NCBI RefSeq assembly: GCF_004795105.1
Contig: NZ_SSBL01000003.1
Location: 496,001-560,000 of the forward strand
Origin: Streptomyces sp. A0642
GTDB taxonomy: Bacteria > Actinomycetota > Actinomycetes > Streptomycetales > Streptomycetaceae
Length of the DNA: 64,000 bases
Reading direction: 5' to 3'
Shown piece after piece: positions 44,967 to 54,316 of this stretch (positions within the stretch are counted from its first letter, which is position 1; each line of letters starts with the position of its first letter). Below the pieces are notes generated by a model. That model was not told the origin of the DNA, did no database searches, and saw only the letters and a program-made list of their open reading frames with translations. The position numbers and the translations under genes were made by a program.

Positions 44967-45340
44967 GTGACGACCGACGCCTTCCTCGCCGACTGCCGTG
45001 CCCGCCTGGCTTTCGACCTTCTGTCCCATACCTGGAACGCCGTCGTGCTCTGGGCACTGCGCGACGGTCCCAGACGCCCGGTCGAACTACGCCCACAGAT
45101 CGGGGGAATCAGCTCCAAGGTCCTCACTCAGACGCTGCGGCGGTTGCAGTCCCACGGATTGGTGGAGCGGCAGTCGTACTCCGGGCACCGCCGCGCGTTG
45201 AGTATCGACTCACTTCTCTGGGGCGCACCTTGCTGGCCCCCATTGACGCTGTCGGAGCATGGGCTTTCGAGCATGGCGATGAGCTCATGGCCGCCCAGGA
45301 AGCCGGCTGTGCTGCCACCCTCCAGTCCTCCTCTGAGTGA
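44967..45340 (+). pseudogene. HxlR family regulator split by a frameshift
   Basis: GTG 44967 opens TTDAFLADCRARLAFDLLSH and the HxlR helix GGISSKVLTQTLRRLQSHGL. Near 45188 the homology moves to another frame (RVEYRLTSLGRTLLAPIDAV) and ends at 45340. Together they make a normal HxlR of about 125 aa; as sequenced it is broken, or carries one sequencing error. Confidence 0.7.
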
Positions 45341-45342
45341 TC

Positions 45343-45615
45343 ACAGACGGCGCCAGCAGATGAGTGCTCAGCCAAGGGTGAGGGAGGTTATGTGGATGTC
45401 GGCGCGGACCTCCCCGCGGATCCGCAGGCAGCGGAACCAGTGCAGACGGGCGAACGCGCGCTCCAGTAACCCGCGTTGGGAGCCCAGCGCGGATTTCTTC
45501 TCGATGCCGCGGCGGGTGATCAGCGACCTGACACCGAGCCCCCGGACCAGGCGGCGGTGCCTGGCGTGGTCGCAGCCGCGGCCGCCCAGGACCCTGTCCG
45601 CTGGCTGAAGATGGC
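45343..45615 (-). pseudogene. IS5-family transposase C-terminal relic with in-frame stop
   Basis: The minus strand reads [40 protein letters not shown] and FARLHWFRCLRIR, then TLG, a stop, and ALICWRRL. It is colinear with the intact transposase at 58395-59221 but has point changes and a nonsense codon. Confidence 0.7.
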
Positions 45616-45726
45616 CGGTGAGCAGGTGGCGTCCGAAGGACTGCCCGCACGCATCTGCTGGCTCGGTTACGGCGAGTGTCACCGGTCCGGTCTGCGCTTC
45701 AACGTGAGGGCGCCGGATCCCGGGCC

Positions 45727-45876
45727 GCCGCCCTGGCGATGGTCTTCAAGCTCGTCGAGTCCGCTCGGGCCCCCTGGCGAGCCGTGCATGCACCCCACCT
45801 CGTTGCCCTCGTCCGCGCTGGGCCCCGCTTTGAACGTGGCCAGCTCCTTGAACGGTCGCAGACGACCGCGGCGTGA
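45727..45876 (+). pseudogene. IS256-type transposase C-terminal relic
   Basis: [20 protein letters not shown], then [20 protein letters not shown], ending in a stop at 45876: the conserved tail of a Streptomyces IS256-family transposase. Nothing of the DDE domain remains. Confidence 0.65.
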
Positions 45877-45918
45877 ACAGGGTGGCGGACCTGCCTCGAA
45901 GTTCGAGAACATCCGGTC

Positions 45919-46902
45919 ATGTTGGATGGCACGGCGAGACAGGACCTTCCGGTCGGCCTCGGGTTCCGGCCGTATCGCGGCGACGAAGACCACGGTGCCA
46001 TGGCCGCAGTGCGGCTGGGGTGTGTTGAACGGGACCGGGTCGATGTCCATTCGGTAGTGGAAGGGCTCCCGACAGCGGCCGAGATCGCCGAAGCTTCTGC
46101 CCAGTTGGAGGAGCCGTCCAAGAACCAGATCCTGGTGGTGCTCGAGGAGAGCGTCGTCGGCTACGCGACGATCCGGTGGTGGCAAGAGCGGGACGACACG
46201 TGGCTGTACCTGCATCGCGGCTACCTCTTGCCCGAGCATCGCGGCCAGGGCATCGGCTCAGCCATGCTCAGATGGGCCGAAGAACGGATCCGCCAGCTCG
46301 TCAAACAGCACGGAACGGCGCGGACGGCAGTGATCGGCGCGAACGCCATGGCCTCCGAGCACGACGCCACGGCACTTCTGTGCGCAGCCGGCTACCGACA
46401 TGTCTTCAGCCTGGTCGAGCTGGAGCTGGGCGATCTGCAGCAGGTGCCCGAGCCGGGCAGCGAGCTGCCAGCCGGGATACGGACAGGGCCGATCGGGACA
46501 AGCCACTACCGTGCAGCCTGGAGGACGGTCGTCGATTCGTACGCGGACCGCGGTTTCACTCAGAGATGGCCTTTCCAGGACTTCGTCGACACCGCCGACC
46601 CGGCATGCTGGAGGGCTGCCTGGAACGGGCAGGACATGGTCGGGGTCGCCCTGTGCTCCATCCGCCGTCACGACCACACCGTGGGCGAGGTGGAAGAGCT
46701 GAGTGTGCGGACGGACCAGCGACGCCTCGGAATCGGCCGGGTCCTGCTGCTGGACGGGCTGTGGAGCCTTCGCGAGCAGGGTGCAACGACCGCTCGGCTG
46801 TTCACGGGCACGGCAAATCCACACCGGTCCTACGACCTTTACGAGAGTGTGGGATTCCGGCGGCGCAACGAGTACGTCCGTTACCGCAAGCCGCTTGCCT
46901 GA
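45919..46902 (+). CDS. tandem GNAT N-acetyltransferase
   Basis: 327 aa with two GNAT domains. The first (about 15-165) has the acetyl-CoA loop [15 protein letters not shown]; the second (about 175-327) has [18 protein letters not shown] and the [13 protein letters not shown] end. The layout is that of mycothiol-synthase-like two-domain acetyltransferases common in actinobacteria, but mycothiol synthase is usually unique and chromosomal-core, so this is probably a paralogue for another amine. Confidence 0.85.
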   Translation: MLDGTARQDLPVGLGFRPYRGDEDHGAMAAVRLGCVERDRVDVHSVVEGLPTAAEIAEASAQLEEPSKNQILVVLEESVVGYATIRWWQERDDTWLYLHRGYLLPEHRGQGIGSAMLRWAEERIRQLVKQHGTARTAVIGANAMASEHDATALLCAAGYRHVFSLVELELGDLQQVPEPGSELPAGIRTGPIGTSHYRAAWRTVVDSYADRGFTQRWPFQDFVDTADPACWRAAWNGQDMVGVALCSIRRHDHTVGEVEELSVRTDQRRLGIGRVLLLDGLWSLREQGATTARLFTGTANPHRSYDLYESVGFRRRNEYVRYRKPLA

Positions 46903-47054
46903 TCGACCGCCCATTGGGCTGTCGGGTCAGTCCACAGAATTTGGCAATCCTCCATCCGGCACGTGGACGCCGGGTACGAGCACGTCACGTCGGTCGCCAG
47001 GGAGCGTGGTGTGCGCATCCCGATGAAGGAAACCGCGACGGAGGAGGGCGCGGC

Positions 47055-47630
47055 ATGAGGTACGTCCTGTCCGACCAGGAGGTCGATGTCCGCACGGACA
47101 CCGCGCCCGCTGCGTGGACCGGCCGGGAGGACGGTCCTGGTTCCGAGGACCTGCGCCGGCACCACGCCGTGCCTCTCGACCCCGAACGGGCGGAGCCCGG
47201 CGAGACAGCCTTGGCCTGCTTCGGCAGTGACGAGGGGGTCCGCCGCAACAAGGGCCGGCCGGGTGCCGCGGACGGCCCGGCGGCCCTGCGCCCCGCCCTT
47301 GCTTCGATGGTGCTGCCGGAGCCGCTGAGAGCGCTGGACGCCCGGAACGTGGAGGTCGCCGGGGACGGGAAGGACGTCCTGGGGTGCGACCGATCCCGCT
47401 CAGCGGGCACGATACCTGCGACTGCCGTCGGGCCGGCAAGGGACAGCCGCCGCCGCAGAGGTGACGAGAAGACCGGTGGCGGAGTACGGGCCCTCGCGTG
47501 CCCGTACTCCGCCGGCCCGGCTCCGCAGGGGCGAGCGATCGGGCGCGTGCGGGCGAGCGGTCATGCACGTCCAGTCACGCGCCCCCGGGAACCCGTTCGC
47601 CCTACGCCTCCACCAGAGCGGTCTCGCTGA
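47055..47630 (+). CDS. hypothetical protein coupled to a truncated upstream frame
   Basis: ATG 47055 is preceded by GAGGAGG and overlaps, as ATGA, the end of a frame reading YEHVTSVARERGVRIPMKET, probably the tail of a lost gene. Codon use is host-like to about residue 120 (VLSDQEVDVRTDTAP, ALDARNVEVAGDGK) and Arg/Pro-rich after, so the 3' end may be out of frame. Unknown family. Confidence 0.4.
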   Translation: MRYVLSDQEVDVRTDTAPAAWTGREDGPGSEDLRRHHAVPLDPERAEPGETALACFGSDEGVRRNKGRPGAADGPAALRPALASMVLPEPLRALDARNVEVAGDGKDVLGCDRSRSAGTIPATAVGPARDSRRRRGDEKTGGGVRALACPYSAGPAPQGRAIGRVRASGHARPVTRPREPVRPTPPPERSR

Positions 47631-47896
47631 CGGGGGAGCCGAAAGTGGTACCTGCCGCTCCAGCCTCCACCGACGCCGGCTGCGTACGCCCCTGATAGCG
47701 CTGGCGGCGTTGGTGGATGCCAGGTCGAGCCGGCCGATCTGAGTCCGGCTCTGCCACGTCACTTCCCCTGCGGTGCCGATTCCACCCGGGAGTACGAATA
47801 CGTGGCCGTAACGGGAAAATGGGTGGGAGTGCTGCTCGGGGCCCCTCGCAACCGCGAGGAGCCCCGGACCGGCTTTCACGACGTCAGGTCATCGCC

Positions 47897-50251
47897 TCAA
47901 GGGAAGGCGACCACATTGCTGGGAGTGGTGTTCGAGGCGGTGACCGCCCCCGTGTCGTTGATGACGTGGGTGATGGTGCCCATTCCGCCGAGTGAGACGG
48001 TCAGAGCGTCGTGGAACTTCACGCCCGGGGTATTGGGCACCTCGAAGGCGTGGTAGCCGTTCACCGCCGGATTGACGTTGAAGTAGCAGTAGCTGCCGAG
48101 CCCCCACGCCTCGTGGGTGGTAACGCCCGCGCCCACCTTGTAGGCGGGGTACCCGTTGACCCCTGCCGCGCTCATCCACGCGGCCTGGTTGGGCACGTCG
48201 TACGGCATCTCGTTCTGGAAGAAGATCGTCTTGCCGTTCTGACCGTTCCAGACGACCTCGTGCTTCTGGTAGTGCTCGACGAAGAGACCGGTCGCCAGGA
48301 CGCTGCTGCCGTTGACGATCACGCCGGTGTCCGCCGTGTTGGTCGTCCAGCCGATGGTTCCCGGGTTGCCGTGGTCGGCTCGCCAGGCCCAGATATGGTC
48401 GATGATCGTGTTGTTGCTGTTGACGATCAGGCTGGTCGTCGCCTTGCCGGCGATCTGGCCGCCGATCCGGAAGAACACGTCCTGGATGGTCGTCGGGTTG
48501 CCCGCGTGGGTGGCGGACGATCCGGCCGGGCCGACAGTCAGGAGCGCCGCTGAGTTGGTGGTGCCGGCGTCGATCAGCAGGCCCTTGAGCCGGACTCCGT
48601 CCACGTCGGCGACCTGGATCGCGTTGACGCCGTTGTCCGGGACGAAGGTCGGGTAGCCGATGCCGAGGACGACGGTGTTGGCCCGGGTGATGTTCAGTGT
48701 CTGGTTCAGGTGGTAGACGCCCGGGGTGACGAACAGGTTGCAGCCCTGGGAGAGCGCGTTGTTGATGGTCGCGGCGGTGTCGCCGGCCTTGACCACGTAG
48801 AACTGGCTCATCGGCTGCGAAGTGCCGGCAGTGCTGCCGTTCGCCCAGCTCGCCCCGGAGGCGTTGGTCCGCAGCGACGGAAGGAACACGCGGTACTTTC
48901 CGGCGCCGTCGACGTACAGGTACGGCACGTCACGGGAGACGGGAGTGGTGGCCAGGGTGGTCTCGGGCGGGTCGGGGAAGGTGTTCGCGGGAGCACCGGT
49001 GGTGCCGGAGAAGACCATGTTCCACACGCCGCCGGCCCAGCTGCCCAAGTTGCTGTCCCGGGTGTACCACTGCTGCTGCGAGATGGACGCCGCCTGGCCG
49101 CTGACCTTGGTGTCGGCGACGTAGCCGCCACTGGCCCAGCCGTAACTGGCCGGGTAGAGCTGCAGATCGCCGTGAACGTCGATCCGGCGGAACGGGGCCG
49201 CCTGGGCCACGGCCCAACGGTTCCCCCCGACCGGGTTGATGGCCAGGTTCTCGGCCGAGCGCCAGAAGTTCTGCGTCGCATTGCCCGCGTCGGAGGCATT
49301 GAAGGCGTCTACGGTGACGTGTCCGTTGATCGTCACGTCGCCCGGGTTCTGCCCGAGACCGGCCACCGACGTGTAGAAGCCGACGTTGTCGTCGACGGCG
49401 TACGTACCCGGCTTGAAGAGCTGCGCCACCCGGTTCTCGCTGAACTGCGCGGTGGTGGTGTCCTTCATCTGGGTGAACTGTGCGTCGAGTTGGGCCTGGA
49501 TGGTGGCACTGGGCATGGACGGGTCGTAGATGTGAACGTTCGGGCCGAAGTTGGGTAGGTCCGACTGGGTGGGGCAGCCGGCCGATGTGCCGATCGTGTA
49601 GGTCGCGCTGGCGACGGCGGAGTTGGTGAGGCCGGATTTGATGGCGATGGCCTTGATGGTGGTGGTGGCCGTCACGCTGATCGGTGCGGTGTAGAGGGTG
49701 GACGTGGCGGAGGGGGTGGAGCCGTCACGGGTGTAGCGGATGGTCGCGCCCGCAGTCGTGTCGGCGAGCGTCACGCTCTGGGCCGATGTGTAGGTGCCCG
49801 CCGCCGGAGTGAAGGTCGGTGTGGCGACCGTGCCGGTGCCGCTACTGCCCTGGGTGTAGGTGTAGTGGGGCGTGTCGTACTGCGGCCCGCTCTTCTCGTA
49901 AGTGAACCAGTACTCCAGGACCGTGCCGTTGGTCAGCGAGCCGACGGTCTGTGTCCACGTGCCCGCATGGTTGGTCATGCGGACGTTCTGTTGGTTGGCG
50001 CTGTTGACGAGGTAGTGCACATCGACGTAGATCGCGGCTGTGGTGGGTGTGAACGATATCTGCGCCTGCGTCGCGCTCAGTTCCGTGACGCTCTGGGTGT
50101 AGTCGGGCGCGGCTGCCGAGGCGGGAGCGGCGGTCTGGGTGAGGCCGAGCAGTCCGACGAGCGCGAGTACGAGTGCACTCAATAGGGCGATGACGCGTTG
50201 GTTCGGACGTGGCGGGGGCCTCATGCGGCCGGGGAGGACGGTCGTGCGCAT
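47897..50251 (-). CDS. secreted modular beta-helix protein, likely beta-1,3-glucan-active
   Basis: 784 aa, ATG 50251. Signal peptide at about 20-47 (ALVLALVGLLGLTQTAAPASA, then Ala). Residues 48-135 form a CBM56-like domain (VTELSATQAQISFTPTTAA, VHYLVNSANQQNVRM). Residues 145-222 form a chitobiase C-terminal/FN3_7 domain (ATPTFTPAAGTYTSAQSVTL, TIRYTRDGSTPS). Residues 225-784 are a long right-handed beta-helix resembling GH55-type enzymes (AQLFKPGTYAVDDNVGFYTS, NNTIIDHIWAWRADHG). I infer a secreted glucanase or lyase; the catalytic residue cannot be named. A LacI-type operator lies upstream. Confidence 0.75.
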   Translation of the reverse strand: MRTTVLPGRMRPPPRPNQRVIALLSALVLALVGLLGLTQTAAPASAAAPDYTQSVTELSATQAQISFTPTTAAIYVDVHYLVNSANQQNVRMTNHAGTWTQTVGSLTNGTVLEYWFTYEKSGPQYDTPHYTYTQGSSGTGTVATPTFTPAAGTYTSAQSVTLADTTAGATIRYTRDGSTPSATSTLYTAPISVTATTTIKAIAIKSGLTNSAVASATYTIGTSAGCPTQSDLPNFGPNVHIYDPSMPSATIQAQLDAQFTQMKDTTTAQFSENRVAQLFKPGTYAVDDNVGFYTSVAGLGQNPGDVTINGHVTVDAFNASDAGNATQNFWRSAENLAINPVGGNRWAVAQAAPFRRIDVHGDLQLYPASYGWASGGYVADTKVSGQAASISQQQWYTRDSNLGSWAGGVWNMVFSGTTGAPANTFPDPPETTLATTPVSRDVPYLYVDGAGKYRVFLPSLRTNASGASWANGSTAGTSQPMSQFYVVKAGDTAATINNALSQGCNLFVTPGVYHLNQTLNITRANTVVLGIGYPTFVPDNGVNAIQVADVDGVRLKGLLIDAGTTNSAALLTVGPAGSSATHAGNPTTIQDVFFRIGGQIAGKATTSLIVNSNNTIIDHIWAWRADHGNPGTIGWTTNTADTGVIVNGSSVLATGLFVEHYQKHEVVWNGQNGKTIFFQNEMPYDVPNQAAWMSAAGVNGYPAYKVGAGVTTHEAWGLGSYCYFNVNPAVNGYHAFEVPNTPGVKFHDALTVSLGGMGTITHVINDTGAVTASNTTPSNVVAFP

Positions 50252-50372
50252 GGGGGGAGTCCTTTCGCCTGGTTTCGTGAAGTGAACGCCGGGTCAGTGC
50301 GGAAGGGTGAAGACGGTCGCCTAACTGCGAGTTGATCGTCTTACCAGCTCTACAGACCTTTGAATCGGCCTA

Positions 50373-50388
50373 TTGAAAACGCTCTCAA
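50373..50388. promoter_or_regulatory. LacI-family operator candidate
   Basis: TTGAAAACGCTCTCAA has the central CG and mirrored TTGA/TCAA ends of LacI/GalR-family sites. It lies 122 bp upstream of the secreted beta-helix gene in an AT-rich stretch, consistent with sugar-dependent control. No LacI gene is in the window. Confidence 0.6.
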
Positions 50389-50511
50389 TCTGCGGATCAG
50401 TGAGTCATTGGATCTGTTAAGGCAGTGTTGAGTGGCAACGGCAACCCGTCAAGATGAAGCGCATGCTTCAACTCTTGAACACCAACTGGGCTGAATCGCA
50501 CCCACGTTCGA

Positions 50512-50922
50512 TCACGCGAGTGGTTGGTTCACGAAAGGTTGAACCTGGCCTCTGGTGCACCGGATGAGGTCCACATCGCCGGCTCCGGAAGAGCCATGCA
50601 GGACGAGAGGGAGCGCGGCGACAAAATCAGGTTTCATCCGGATCGGCGCGGGCTCCCTGAGGTGTCTCACCGCGAGCAGGGACTTCGCACCAGCCGTCAC
50701 CGCGCACGCTGTCAGCGCGAGCATCGCCACGAGCGAGGGGCGCACTCCTCGTGCATCACGCGGGTCCGGCACCGCTGCCAGGCGCTCCAGCAGGCCGGGC
50801 ACCTCGCGGAACAAGGCTTGGGGATGCAGTCTGATCTGGTCAAACGTGGGCGATAACGGAGATGACGCGTCGGCAGGCACCGGCTTCCCAAGATCACAGA
50901 GCATGGAGAAATCCATGATCAC
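50512..50922 (-). pseudogene. ISAs1-type transposase N-terminal relic
   Basis: The minus strand reads PGLLERLAAVPDPRDARGVR and LVAMLALTACAVTAGAKSLL, the conserved N-terminal domain of ISAs1-family transposases. Homology stops after about 110 codons and the remaining text is unrelated, so the DDE domain is lost. Confidence 0.7.
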
Positions 50923-51044
50923 GGACGTCCGTGCCTGCTTCGTACCGGGCCCCGCCCCACCCGACGGGGGGCGATCGGACGTCAGTCGACTACGTCGAAG
51001 CCCTGGGGGAGGAGGTGTGCCCGAAAGAGAAGGTCACCCTGCGT

Positions 51045-51602
51045 CTACGCTGGGTGCTCGGGCACATGTTCCTCAAGCGGCTCGAAACCCTCAGGCAGGG
51101 GGATACCGAACTGCTGGCACAGCAATGGGACATCGTGGCGATCGACGGCACGAGCCGGGTATCCCGTATGGCAGCGCACCGCCCACTCAGCCGACTCGCA
51201 GCGCACCGAAGTCCCGGCGATCGAACCACGACCGGCGAGTGCTTCGGCCGGAAAAACATCGCCATCCACCACGGATCCGTAGTGCAGCGATCCGTCCGCA
51301 AGCCGTTCGTAGAGGTGCAAGTCGACCCGCAACCGTACCCCGTCGTGTAAGACGAAGTTCCACGGCCTGTCACCAGGCCACGGGAAAATCCGGTCGACGC
51401 CAGCTTCCCCGAACGCAACGAACAGCGGGCCAAGATGTGCGGCCGGCACCCATACATCAAGGTCGGAATGTTCTCTCGTCTGCTTCCCGAGCAGTGCATC
51501 CACGCTCCACCCGCCACCCACGCACGCATCTACGTTGTGGGCGTGGAGCCGCTCCAGAAGCGCGAGTGCATCCTTGGCTGACATCGAATATTGGCTCACC
51601 AC
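51045..51602 (-). CDS. nucleotidyltransferase, lincosamide/aminoglycoside type
   Basis: Up to 185 aa (GTG 51602; ATG 51584 is an alternative). The active-site block VGGGWSVDALLGKQTREHSD followed by LDVW matches the LnuA/AadB-like minimal nucleotidyltransferases: Gly-Gly, Arg and the two Asp that bind metal and NTP are all present. Such enzymes adenylylate lincosamides or aminoglycosides, but many chromosomal homologues have unknown substrates. The C-terminal 25 residues appear normal. Confidence 0.75.
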   Translation of the reverse strand: MVSQYSMSAKDALALLERLHAHNVDACVGGGWSVDALLGKQTREHSDLDVWVPAAHLGPLFVAFGEAGVDRIFPWPGDRPWNFVLHDGVRLRVDLHLYERLADGSLHYGSVVDGDVFPAEALAGRGSIAGTSVRCESAEWAVRCHTGYPARAVDRHDVPLLCQQFGIPLPEGFEPLEEHVPEHPA

Positions 51603-51754
51603 ATGAAGGTAGAGGCTGCCCGACCTCGCAACTAGCGATTATTGCAGCTTCACCAGACCGGGTTCCCGGGGTGGGGCTTCGGCGTAGGCGCGTGGCCTTC
51701 GCCGCCCCCTTGCGCTCCTCGGCCTCGGATGATCACGAACCGGCCATGAGGCGA

Positions 51755-52222
51755 CTACGCCGAACCCTTGGCCCAGAACTGGATGAGGTAACGCTCCACG
51801 CCGAAACCGGTGCCTTCGCCCTCCGCCAGGGCGGCGGCTTCAGCCCGGCCGACACAGCTGACCCGGACACGCCAGGAACCTCCTGTGTCCGCCAGCCTGA
51901 TGACGTCGTCCGTGCGGCCCGTGTGCGTGGACCACACGGCAACCTGTCCACTTGCCGACTCGAAATCGCCCTCGCCCTGCTCATCCCAGCCGACTGGATC
52001 CTGCGGTGGAGCTGCGTCCCACACCTCGACGTCCACCGTGGCGGTATGCGTGTGGCCGCCGCTCGTGATGTCCAAGCGCCCTGGATGGGTGCTGATCAAG
52101 GCATTCCGTTGGAAAGCGTCAGGGAACGGAACTGGAAGGTCCCCGTCGTTGGACTCCTGCAATCCGAACGCGTGATACCCCACATACGCGCTCACGCGCT
52201 GTCGTCGCACAACCTGCGCCAC
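51755..52222 (-). CDS. conserved hypothetical protein, beta-rich
   Basis: 155 aa, GTG 52222 with AAGGAGG 6 bases upstream; a GTG at 52228 would sit on the ribosome binding site. Text such as VGYHAFGLQESNDGDLPVPF, HTATVDVEVWDAAPP and GVERYLIQFW indicates an all-beta, probably jelly-roll-like protein. No signal peptide. Not assignable. Confidence 0.6.
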   Translation of the reverse strand: MAQVVRRQRVSAYVGYHAFGLQESNDGDLPVPFPDAFQRNALISTHPGRLDITSGGHTHTATVDVEVWDAAPPQDPVGWDEQGEGDFESASGQVAVWSTHTGRTDDVIRLADTGGSWRVRVSCVGRAEAAALAEGEGTGFGVERYLIQFWAKGSA

Positions 52223-52544
52223 GGTCACCTCCTTCGCTTCAGCCTGGATCCACCGGGTTGATACCTGCGGAGGGTTTCTCGAAACGAGTAAGTGCCCTGT
52301 GAACTGCGGTGATGGGAGTTTTTTGGGTTTCCGGTACGCACGATCACGAGGGCCCTTCGAGGGGCGATCTTCCCATGCCGCGAGCGCGTTTTCCGCACGG
52401 TTCGACGATCCGGATCTGATGGCGTACGGATGGCTCGCTCAAAGACTCGGCGTCTCGGCGCCAACGAACGAGGACCTCGCGGTGAGGGCTGCAGCGCTGT
52501 ACGCCGAAACCCAGCGGCTTGGGTCGCCGCCGATGGTTTCAGGT

Positions 52545-53400
52545 GGACCGTTCGACCACCACCCGTGCGGTCGGCGAGATACGGCCTCTGCTCGCCGACC
52601 GCGGCTGCCGCATCTAAGGGCTGTCCCGCAATTCCTGGCGGGCGCGCGACGCCAGCTACGGCACCTCGCCGCGTTGTCGAAACGCCCGAATACATCCAGT
52701 ATGCGGGCGCCTCTCCGCCTTGCGATGCACCGCATCTGACGCCGCGCGCTGATCCACCAGGAATTGCGGGACAGCCCTTAGGTGGCCTGCGCCTTCGCAT
52801 GCTTGCCGATGTGATCGCCCATCTCGGTGCCACCGGCCAGACCGCGCTGATGGATGCCACCGAGATCAGGGTCCGCCGCCCGGGCGCACACCGTGGTGGA
52901 CGCAGCCGGTTCATCTCCGGCAAGAGTCGCATCAACGCCATGAAAGCCCTCGTCGTCACTGATGAGCGCGGACGACCACTGTTCTGCGGCGAGGTCCGGG
53001 CCGGATCCGTCACCGATGTCACCCAGGCACGTGACGCCGGGCTGATCGACCTGCTCGCCGACACTATCGACCTGCGGATCCTTGCCGACGCGGGCTACCA
53101 GGGCCTCGCGGCGCAAACCTACGGCCAGGTCGTCACCCCGCCGCGCTAACGTCGCGGCAAACACCTCGAACATCTGCAATGGCTGATGGCACACCACGAA
53201 GCCGCCCGCTTCGCCCACTCCTCAGCCAGAATCCCCGTCGAACACGGCATCGCCCACCTTGAGAACTGGAGGGCCCTCGCTCGACACCACTCCCGACGAG
53301 ACAACCTGCCGACACCATTCGAGCCCTCGCCGGACTCCTGACCGACCAACAAGCAACCCACCGCACGAAGGCACTCGTACGGCCCGTCACGCCCGCGTGA
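52545..53400 (+). pseudogene. IS5-family transposase, interrupted by a MITE-like element and further mutated
   Basis: DRSTTTRAVGEIRPLLADRG ends at 52613, where repeat copy B begins. Homology resumes at 52782 with LRLRMLADVIAHLGATGQTA, DATEIRVRRP, SGKSRINAMKALVVTDERG and ILADAGYQGL. A TAA at 53147 replaces a Lys codon; the frame then continues through VEHGIAHLENWRAL and one more frameshift near 53310 before ALAGLLTDQQATH and a stop at about 53400. A stretch at 52404-52530 (LMAYGWLAQRLGVSAPTNED) is of unknown origin. Confidence 0.8.
52614..52781. repeat. MITE-like element, copy B (168 bp), inside a transposase relic
   Basis: It starts CTAAGGGCTGTCCCGCAATT; its first 25 bases are perfectly complementary to its last 25. 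Compared with copy A about nine bases differ, and the two changes in the terminal repeat occur symmetrically in both arms. No coding capacity. Confidence 0.85.
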
Positions 53401-53455
53401 TCAAAACGCCAGCTACAAGCTGAACCCGCCCTCACCCCAACCATGCGCGAGCTCG

Positions 53456-54316
53456 TTAGCGCCCAGACGGGTAGAGCTTGATGGCCTCGGTGATGAAGTG
53501 CCGGGTGTGGCCCGGGCTGAGGGTCTGGTTCTGCATGCGGGCGTAAAGCGCGTGGTACTGCCGCACGTCGGCCGGCCTTTCCAGGCAGAGGCCGTTGGTG
53601 AACCTCTCCAGATACACGACCGTCTGACGGCTCGTGGGGAACTCCAGGAGGGAGAACTGCCCCGTGAGGCCCGGATGGGCGCCCGCGGTGTGGGGGAGGA
53701 CCTCGACGGTGATGTGTGGCTCGGTGCTCAGCGTGTGCAGGTGCTCCAGTTGCTCACGCATGATCTCCCGGCTGCCGACGACGCGCCGCAGGGCTGACTC
53801 GTCCAGGACGACCCACAGACGCAAAGGGCGGGCGGGGTCGTAGATCCGGTGCTGACGGCGAAGCCGCACCTTGAGCCGCGCGGCGGCCTCCTCGACCGTG
53901 ACCAGGGGGATCGTTTCTTCGATGACCGCGGCCGCGTAGGCGGGAGTCTGCAGCAGAGCCGGGACCACCATGGACTCGTAGGTATGGATGGAGGCGGCTT
54001 CCGTTTCCAGGTCGATGTAGACACTGTGGGGGATGTCGCCGTAGGCGTGCCACCAGCCCTGCCGGACCGACTCCCTGGCCAGCTCCATCAGGAAGTCGAC
54101 GACATTCCGGTCGGCGACGCCGTAGAGCTTGCACAGGTCGCGCACGTCGCGGGGACGGACGGCACGCCGGCCGGTCTCCATATGACTGACCTTGGCCTGG
54201 GAGATCAGCAGGTGCGCCGCCACCTGCGTGCCGGTCAGTCCGCTGGCCATACGGAGCCGACGCAGCTCCGCTCCCAAGCGCCGTCTCCTGACGGTGGGGT
54301 CGTTGTTCGCCGTCAC
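53456..54316 (-). CDS. XRE-family regulator with DUF5753
   Basis: 286 aa from GTG 54316 (GGAGG upstream). N-terminal HTH at about 12-70 (LGAELRRLRMASGLTGTQVA, then LLISQAKVSHMETGRRAV). DUF5753 from about 100 to the end (VVPALLQTPAYAAAVIEETI, VLPHTAGAHPGLTGQFSLLE). These are BldB/WhiJ-type developmental regulators, normally followed by a DUF397 gene. Here the 3' neighbour is a convergent transposase relic 55 bp away, and no DUF397 gene is seen. Confidence 0.9.
   Translation of the reverse strand: MTANNDPTVRRRRLGAELRRLRMASGLTGTQVAAHLLISQAKVSHMETGRRAVRPRDVRDLCKLYGVADRNVVDFLMELARESVRQGWWHAYGDIPHSVYIDLETEAASIHTYESMVVPALLQTPAYAAAVIEETIPLVTVEEAAARLKVRLRRQHRIYDPARPLRLWVVLDESALRRVVGSREIMREQLEHLHTLSTEPHITVEVLPHTAGAHPGLTGQFSLLEFPTSRQTVVYLERFTNGLCLERPADVRQYHALYARMQNQTLSPGHTRHFITEAIKLYPSGR

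Noticed and set aside
47055..47630. Naming the 47055 ORF or its truncated upstream neighbour
   Set aside because: Codon use suggests real coding sequence, but no motif was recognised, so no function is given.
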